Origin: Myxocyprinus asiaticus
Taxonomy: Eukaryota; Chordata; Actinopteri; Cypriniformes; Catostomidae
Length of the DNA stretch: 64,000 bases
Assembly (NCBI RefSeq): GCF_019703515.2
Contig: NC_059374.1
Coordinates: 13,676,245 to 13,740,244, forward strand
Direction of reading: 5' to 3'
The notes below the pieces were generated by a model. That model did no database searches. It was not told where the DNA came from and was given only the letters and a program-made list of their open reading frames with translations. A program made the position numbers and the translations under genes. Positions 58,464 through 64,000 of this stretch are shown here, piece after piece. Numbering within the stretch: the stretch's first letter is position 1; each line of letters begins with the position of its first letter.

Positions 58464-58676
58464 CACTAGCTTTGTTTTTTAATCTCCTAAGTGTTTGCTT
58501 TTGAGATATTCTTCTGAAATACATCAGCTGTACGGTAGTGATGTGGCCGGGAAGCTGTTACTTGCAACAAGAAACCTTTTGTCATCAACAGACTGACACT
58601 AATGGCTTTATCAGTACCTTGATAAGTTTGCTTGCCAAAATGTGTCCACAATTAAAAATGTTACAGTATGTTTATT

Positions 58677-59181
58677 AATTTTTTTTATTAATTGTTTTTC
58701 TCGATTTTCTCCCCTTTTTCTCCCCAATTTGGAATGCCGAATCCCCAATGCACTGAGTCCTTGTGGTGGCGTTGTGACTCACCTCAATGTGGGTGGCGGA
58801 GGATGAATCTCAGTTGCCTCTGTGTCTGAGACCGTCAATCCGCACATCTTATCACGTGGCTTGTTGAGCGCGTTACTGCGGAGACATAGCGCGTGTGGAG
58901 GCTTCACTCCACTCTCTGCGGCATCCATGCACAAATCACCACATGCCCCACTGAGAGCGAACCACATTATAATGACCACGAGGAGGTTACCCCATGTGAC
59001 TCTATCCTCCCTAGCAGCTGGGCCAATTTGGTTGCTTAGGAGACCTGGCTGGATTCACTCAGCACGCCCTGGATTCGAACTTGCAACTCCAGGGGTGATA
59101 GTCAGCATCTTTGCTTGCTGAGCTACCCAGGGGTGATAGTCAGCGTCTTTGCTTGCTGAGCTACCCAGCCCCCCCCCCCCC
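58677..59181 (-). mobile_element. tRNA-derived SINE, about 505 bp, with duplicated head
   Basis: On the minus strand the head reads GGGTAGCTCAGC (box A), with box B GTTCGAATCC at 59071-59080 and a long body ending in an A/T-rich tail. It is flanked by a perfect 13-bp target duplication CAGTATGTTTATT (58664-58676 and 59182-59194). A 38-bp unit containing box A is present twice in tandem (59091-59128 and 59129-59166). It is not a tRNA gene. Confidence 0.92.
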
Positions 59182-59194
59182 CAGTATGTTTATT

Positions 59195-60039
59195 TCTAAA
59201 GTAAGCTGTATTATATATTGGTTCCACATTTAAATTGACACCTTTAATCAGCTGGTCCTGTATCTGAAAAAGTAGGAGAGATGTTGAGAATTTGTAGTTT
59301 AATTCTCATTTTGAACTGAGCAACATTTAGTAGTTCACAATGTTTAATACTGTACTAGCAACATTTACAATTACTGCTTATTATGATCAATACCAATTAG
59401 CTTCTATCATGATTCTTTGATCACACCTCCAACTCTGGGCTCAAATAGAATCCTGTTCCCACTGGTAAGTCTGACCCTTCTCGTAAATACAATCATTCCA
59501 ACAGGCATTCCAAAGGCAGCATACCAGGAAGACACTGAAAATGTGCAGTGCTGAAGTACTCCAGAAAAAGGTTTATGAAACAATACCACAGGATTATTGT
59601 CAATGATATTTCAAACAGACAATGTATCATGCTTTTAACAATATTAAGCTTTCTTTGATTTAGCCCATAGGGTACACTGCCAAACGTTGTGGGAAAATTA
59701 ACTAGTTTTCTACCAACAAAATTGAGGCTAACTATCCTTACTATTACTTTTGGGTGTATTTTTGACATTTTTGGTCGATAAATATAGGGTTAGGGTTAGG
59801 TAAGGGTAGTCAATGCATATCACAATATACACACTTTTTTATGGAAAAGTGATTTAAAAACATCAGAAAAAAATGAAAGTTTTATTTTGGTTTAAACAAT
59901 ATCTAAAGTAATGGCAGACCTTTTGCACCTTTGAGGAACTTTTTTAAAGTAATGTATATTGCAATAAAACAACTTTATCAATGACTTATTATAGAAAATA
60001 CAATTTTAACCACACTAATCTCACTGATGATTCGGCACC
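59195..60039. other. No gene seen
   Basis: AT-rich sequence. A short GGGTTAGGGTTAGG run occurs near 59786. No coding region was recognised. Confidence 0.4.
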
Positions 60040-60440
60040 AGTAAGTTTTTCAGCCCAAATCAGTCTTTACTTCCATCAATCTAATAACAACCCAGAGTGG
60101 TGAAGCTGGAACTGTTGTTGAATGTCTGGGCACTCGTGAGCTCCAGTTTCTGATTGAAACCTGCCAAAAGTGAGTTGTTTTTAGTTCCAAAGGGATGCAT
60201 ATTTTATTGACCCTACACCCTAACCCAAACCTAAACCCTACCCACTATAGGAGTACAAATGTAGTCATTGAGGGAAAATGCAACCTCCGAATCACGCTCA
60301 TCATAGTGCCACAAGAAAAGGTAAATACTTGCTAAAATGTCTGATGGGAGATGCTGCTTGTCAGTAACTCAGCAGAATGGAGTCGATGTCAGGGTACCGG
60401 AACGTTCTGTAACAACATGTTGACGATCTGTGTGATCATG
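60040..60440. repeat. Dispersed repeat shared with 51960-52260
   Basis: Shared phrases in the same order are GTGAGCTCCAGTTTC, GATGCATATTTTATTGACCC, TGCAACCTCCGAATCAC and TGTGTGATCATGTT. A CCTAACCCAAACCTAAACCC stretch lies at 60220-60240. Element boundaries are not clear. Confidence 0.6.
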
Positions 60441-62019
60441 TTTTATCTGTTTGTCATAGTTTTGCAATCTAAGCAAAAACTTGGCTTCTTACTTTTTAGT
60501 TGAACCAATAAGCATTTGCTTTGATTCTGAAACAAATTTGCTCCATGATCTGTTTCGGATTTCGCCTTCCATTAGATACTGGAAAACTTTTGCACGACTG
60601 TACACTAGATATAATTACACGGTTAATAAAAGTGTTATTTAATCATTCCTGAAGTAATTTACTCTGTAGGATCACTTCTCTCTCTCCTCTCTCCAATCTC
60701 TTTAATAGCAGCAGAGAGGAACAGATAGGAAACCTTGATGCCGTTAGCAACAGTAACTAAGGGGAGCAGGAGTTTATGGAAGGTCAGGGCCCATTTCCAA
60801 GAAACCCCTTAAGTTAAATTTTTTTTTATAATATTAAGGCTTTGGGTTTTCTGCAACCGGTTGCAGCCTCACACCACGGAGGGTGGAGCTTTTTAAACAA
60901 GCTCTTTCTCATTATTTATTTTTTTTATTTTTATTTTTTTACGTGCATTTCCTACCATGCGGCGGTATTTAGCAAAACTGCGATAGAAATTATTCTCAAA
61001 CATTTAAACTGGTTGACACATTACTACCCCCTTTTTACCAACCCCTACTACTACTACTACACTTTTGGTGAACAAATGAATGAATATATTTTCGTTTACC
61101 TTACTTTTTTCTGAAACCTGCCGTTCGCCTGGAAGCAACAGTGTCTCATTTGGAATGCACACATCTGAGTAATTCTGGAGATGGTCTCTTGTGATATTTT
61201 GATGTAATTTTAATCTACTCAGAGCAGATGTGCGCAAACAAAACTCTGTTGTATAAGACAGGCCTCCAGGAGCTGGGAATGAGAGGGCTTGGAGAATTTG
61301 CCACAGAGAAAAGCCTCTCACCAGCTTCCTCTTCTACCTCCCTCTTTCTCTCGCTCTCTCTCTGCAAGACAGTATGGCAGCAACAAAAGATGTACCAGGC
61401 TGCAGAGCTTGCATAATCTGCATGGATAACTTTGCTGCATTGCTGCAGAGTCTGAGCAAACTCTTGGCCAAGCCTCACATTGACTGTTTGAATGCTGGAG
61501 GTTCCTCTCTGTAGAGTCTAAACCTTCTGTGTTCTCTTTTCCCTTTGTTGGTGGGTTTGTTGTTCCATCAAGAGCAGAACTGATGGAATTTAATGAACTT
61601 ACAAAGGTCAGTTTATTTCACATTAACATGGGGTTGTGTAGCAAGTCATAGGCAGCAAAAAATCTTTTTCTCATACAATGCCGTCACCAAGCACGATGCG
61701 ACAAGTTTCCAGTGACAAGCAATTTGTCAGTAATTCACACCGAAGTCACTGCATATCGTGACTCAAACACAACCAATAAGAGGATTAAGTGTTTAATGTA
61801 AGATTTAATGTTTAATGTACAGTTATGTTGAGCTGGATTTTGGACCAATAAAATTTAACTCTGGGTGGGGCTATCCAGCGTGATGCTGCAGAAATACAAA
61901 ACCAAATGATATCTAACAATGGTTAGGACAAAAACTCAAATTAACATGGAAAAGATGGCCTTTATCCATGTTTAATCAGTATTTTTGAATTATTTTCCAG
62001 TCCAAAAAAATAAAAAAAT
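60441..62019. other. No gene seen
   Basis: Mixed AT-rich DNA with poly-T/A runs and a CT-rich stretch near 61325-61365. Open frames here match no family I recognise. Confidence 0.4.
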
Positions 62020-62345
62020 AAAATATTCCGGGTTCAATACAAGTTAAGCTCAATTGACAGCATATGTGGCATTACATTTATAACCACAAAAATAAACATT
62101 GACTTGCCCCTACTTTTCTTTAAAAAAAAAAGCAAACATTATATAAATATTTTATAAAATTATAAGCTTCATATTTCTGCCTTTAAACCCTCCGAAATTT
62201 GGCCCCATTCTCTTTCATTGTAAGTGCCTCACTGAAATTTAGATTTTTGCTTTTTAAAGAAGAGCGGACAAGTCGAAATTATTTTATGTTGTAAACAACT
62301 TTGTCACAAATGCTGCTGACTGAGCTTAATTTGTTAAGCTAACCA
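62020..62345. repeat. Foldback-type repeat, near-complete copy
   Basis: The left arm ATTCCGGGTTCAATACAAGT with TTAAGCTCAATTGACAGCAT is the approximate inverse of the right arm ATGCTGCTGACTGAGCTTAA. It contains CCCTCCGAAATTTGGCCCCA and TGTAAGTGCCTCACTG. The pieces at 8150-8335 and 26930-27118 belong to the same family. Confidence 0.7.
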
Positions 62346-63312
62346 CATTTGCAAATAGTTGTTTTAAGAATAAATCTCACTAAATTTGGTTCGATTTATG
62401 CATAAAACAAGATTTTTTTTAATCTTATTTGAAAAAAAATATTAATTGGGTAAAAAATAAATAAACACAATTTAAGATATATTATTTGAAAGCAAGTCTT
62501 ATTTTCCTAAATTGCAGATATTTATTAGATATTTTTAGTGGAAAACAGGACAGAAATACTGATGAAGAAAATGATAACTGAGTGTACCTTCTTCTTTGGG
62601 GGTGTACCTTCCCTTCAGTTCAGTTTTTCAAAAGCATTGTCCTGCAATGAGCAACAGACTGCAGTGTCATTCCTAAGAGGCATTAAAGTGTTTCCATATA
62701 TCTCATGGTTATAAACTTGCAAAGAAATATTAATCACTGCGGGTACAATTGATTAAAAAGAAGACTGACTATTTTAAGAGTCATGTAGGGTGTTGTCGGT
62801 ATCCCTCTGGAAATCATTATGCACTCTGTCACATCGAGGTCTTCGTTATTTTAATAAGCTTTCCTTCTTAAATTGTCTGTTGCTTGGAAAAGAATTAGAA
62901 AACGTATCAGCATTGACACTGATTAGTTAAGATACACTAATTCTCCATGCAGAATAAAGTCATCAAGTCATTAATGGTGGGAAAATTAAAAGCTTTTCTT
63001 GGCCACTTGTTTTTCATTCCCCATTGCTCAGGGCAAAATGGCTCCTATTGAGTGCTTTAGTGTGGAGCCCGTAAGAGCGCTTGTGATGGCAATGCCAGCT
63101 TGGAACAGATGGAAAGAGGACTCCTAAAGAGAAATCCCCCTAAAGCATCTGTTAACTGCCTTTGATCAGCCATACATTTTTTAATGGCTTGGGGAGAAGA
63201 TCTCCATTTGATGAATCGATCTCACAGCAAATTGCTTATGGCTCTGTTTTATGATTCTAATCACTGGTCAGTAGTTGGTTTTGTGTTGTTTTGCATAATC
63301 TTTAGAAACTGT
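62346..63312. other. No gene; complex single-copy-looking DNA
   Basis: Positions 62740-63300 lack repeat signatures and have balanced, complex sequence. They are a candidate conserved non-coding element, to be tested by comparison with other fishes. Confidence 0.3.
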
Positions 63313-63420
63313 GGGGCGAATTCACTAAACAGTTGCGCCACTTTTGCGCTACCCGCAATCTAATTTAACCAGGCACTATATCGGCGCTCATATTGCACTG
63401 TGCTCTGCATATTAAAATTA
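63313..63420. repeat. Fragment with GGGGCGAATTCACTAAACAG end
   Basis: It begins GGGGCGAATTCACTAAACAG, identical to the left end at 51593. No matching right end was found nearby. Confidence 0.55.
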
Positions 63421-63496
63421 AGTAGGGCTGTCAATCGATTCGATTTTTTTATCGCATTAATTACGTGGTATTCCAATTAATTAATATCACAGATAG

Positions 63497-63823
63497 GGCT
63501 GTGTTTTTGTAAGTGCGCAAAATGCAGCGCTACGCACAAAGACCGTGCGTTATGTCTTATCCAATTTTCGTGAGAGTGCTAATACTAAGCGCAATTTTAG
63601 TGCAAGTGGGTGTGGGTGGGAGTGTTTGCGCTAACTGTGGGTGTATGTGCGCAAACTGTGGATGTATTGTATGTTAATGAAGTGGCACAAAGCGCAATTT
63701 GCTATTTTCCTAGACTTAGTGCATGCTTGCACGAAAATACTAAAACTTCATGGCCATGCCCATTGACTTTGCACTTATGACTTATGGCATAGCGTTGCGC
63801 TTAGTGCTCTTAAAATAGGCCCC
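63497..63823. repeat. GGGCT...AGGCCC repeat, short copy
   Basis: A 327-bp copy of the repeat at 44606-45773 without its middle. The ends are GGGCTGTGTTTTTGTAAGTG and CTTAAAATAGGCCCC. Shared phrases include GCGCTACGCA, ACCGTGCGTTA and TAGACTTAGTGCATGCTTG. Confidence 0.7.
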
Positions 63824-64000
63824 ATAATTTTTTTGCATAAACAGGCTCCCACATGAAGATAATTAAATATATTATAATCAAAATAATTATAAATATTAAT
63901 TATATAATAATTACTGTATATTAAATCAGATAGTATAAAACATTATATTACTGTTGCAGTCGAGTTAAGCATTGATTAGACTATGCAAAAAGTGGCTTTA

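Noticed and set aside
58677..59181. tRNA gene suggested by box A and box B
   Set aside because: The long non-tRNA body, A/T tail and 13-bp target duplication show a SINE. The same applies to 45081-45272 and 32125-32215.

Overview
The window looks like nuclear DNA of a ray-finned fish, most likely a cyprinid. It is AT-rich and intron-like, and packed with fish-type repeats: Tc1/mariner transposons, hAT and PIF/Harbinger derivatives, V-SINE and tRNA-derived SINEs, L1/Tx1-like and L2/Rex-like LINEs, and Ty3/gypsy elements. Only one piece of a host gene is convincing: a GC-rich first exon on the + strand (coding part 9372-9432). It encodes a 20-residue signal-peptide-like start and ends in a GTAAGAG splice donor. 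No second exon is recognisable in the remaining 54 kb, so most of the window is probably a very large first intron. CADM2 is a tentative family guess, not an identification.

Layout. 0.4-6.2 kb: a degenerate full-length L1/Tx1-like LINE, followed by a Tc1-family end. 6.5-8.1 kb: intact Tc1 transposon copy A (transposase on the - strand). 9.0-9.4 kb: promoter and exon 1. 10.9-12.3 kb: two internally deleted Tc1-family elements among AT/GT microsatellites. 14.66-22.25 kb: a complete but dead Gmr1-type Ty3/gypsy element with a 5-bp target duplication; its 5' LTR carries a nested hAT element and a nested solo LTR, each with its own duplication. 22.4-23.4 kb: a strand-asymmetric minisatellite. 25.0-25.9 and 36.4-38.4 kb: two halves of one LINE on the - strand, split by about 10.5 kb that holds intact Tc1 copy B (27.3-28.9 kb), a catalytically broken Tc1-like element (29.9-31.1 kb) and a hAT-like candidate. 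39-52 kb: many non-autonomous DNA elements, including a foldback element, a Harbinger derivative keeping a MADF-like exon, a V-SINE, and a Tc1 derivative with a nested hAT element. 53.6-58.0 kb: a second, 5'-truncated Gmr1-type element with its 3' LTR. 58.1-64 kb: a telomere-motif MITE, a SINE with a 13-bp target duplication, and further repeats.

The most interesting biology is transposon biology. Both gypsy-type elements carry integrase upstream of reverse transcriptase and a SCAN-like Gag. Two near-identical 1581-bp Tc1 copies with intact transposase lie in inverted orientation around the host exon. Several nested insertions can be ordered in time from exact target-site duplications. No CRISPR array, rRNA or genuine tRNA gene was seen. 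All family names come from recognising motifs by eye; no database search was run.
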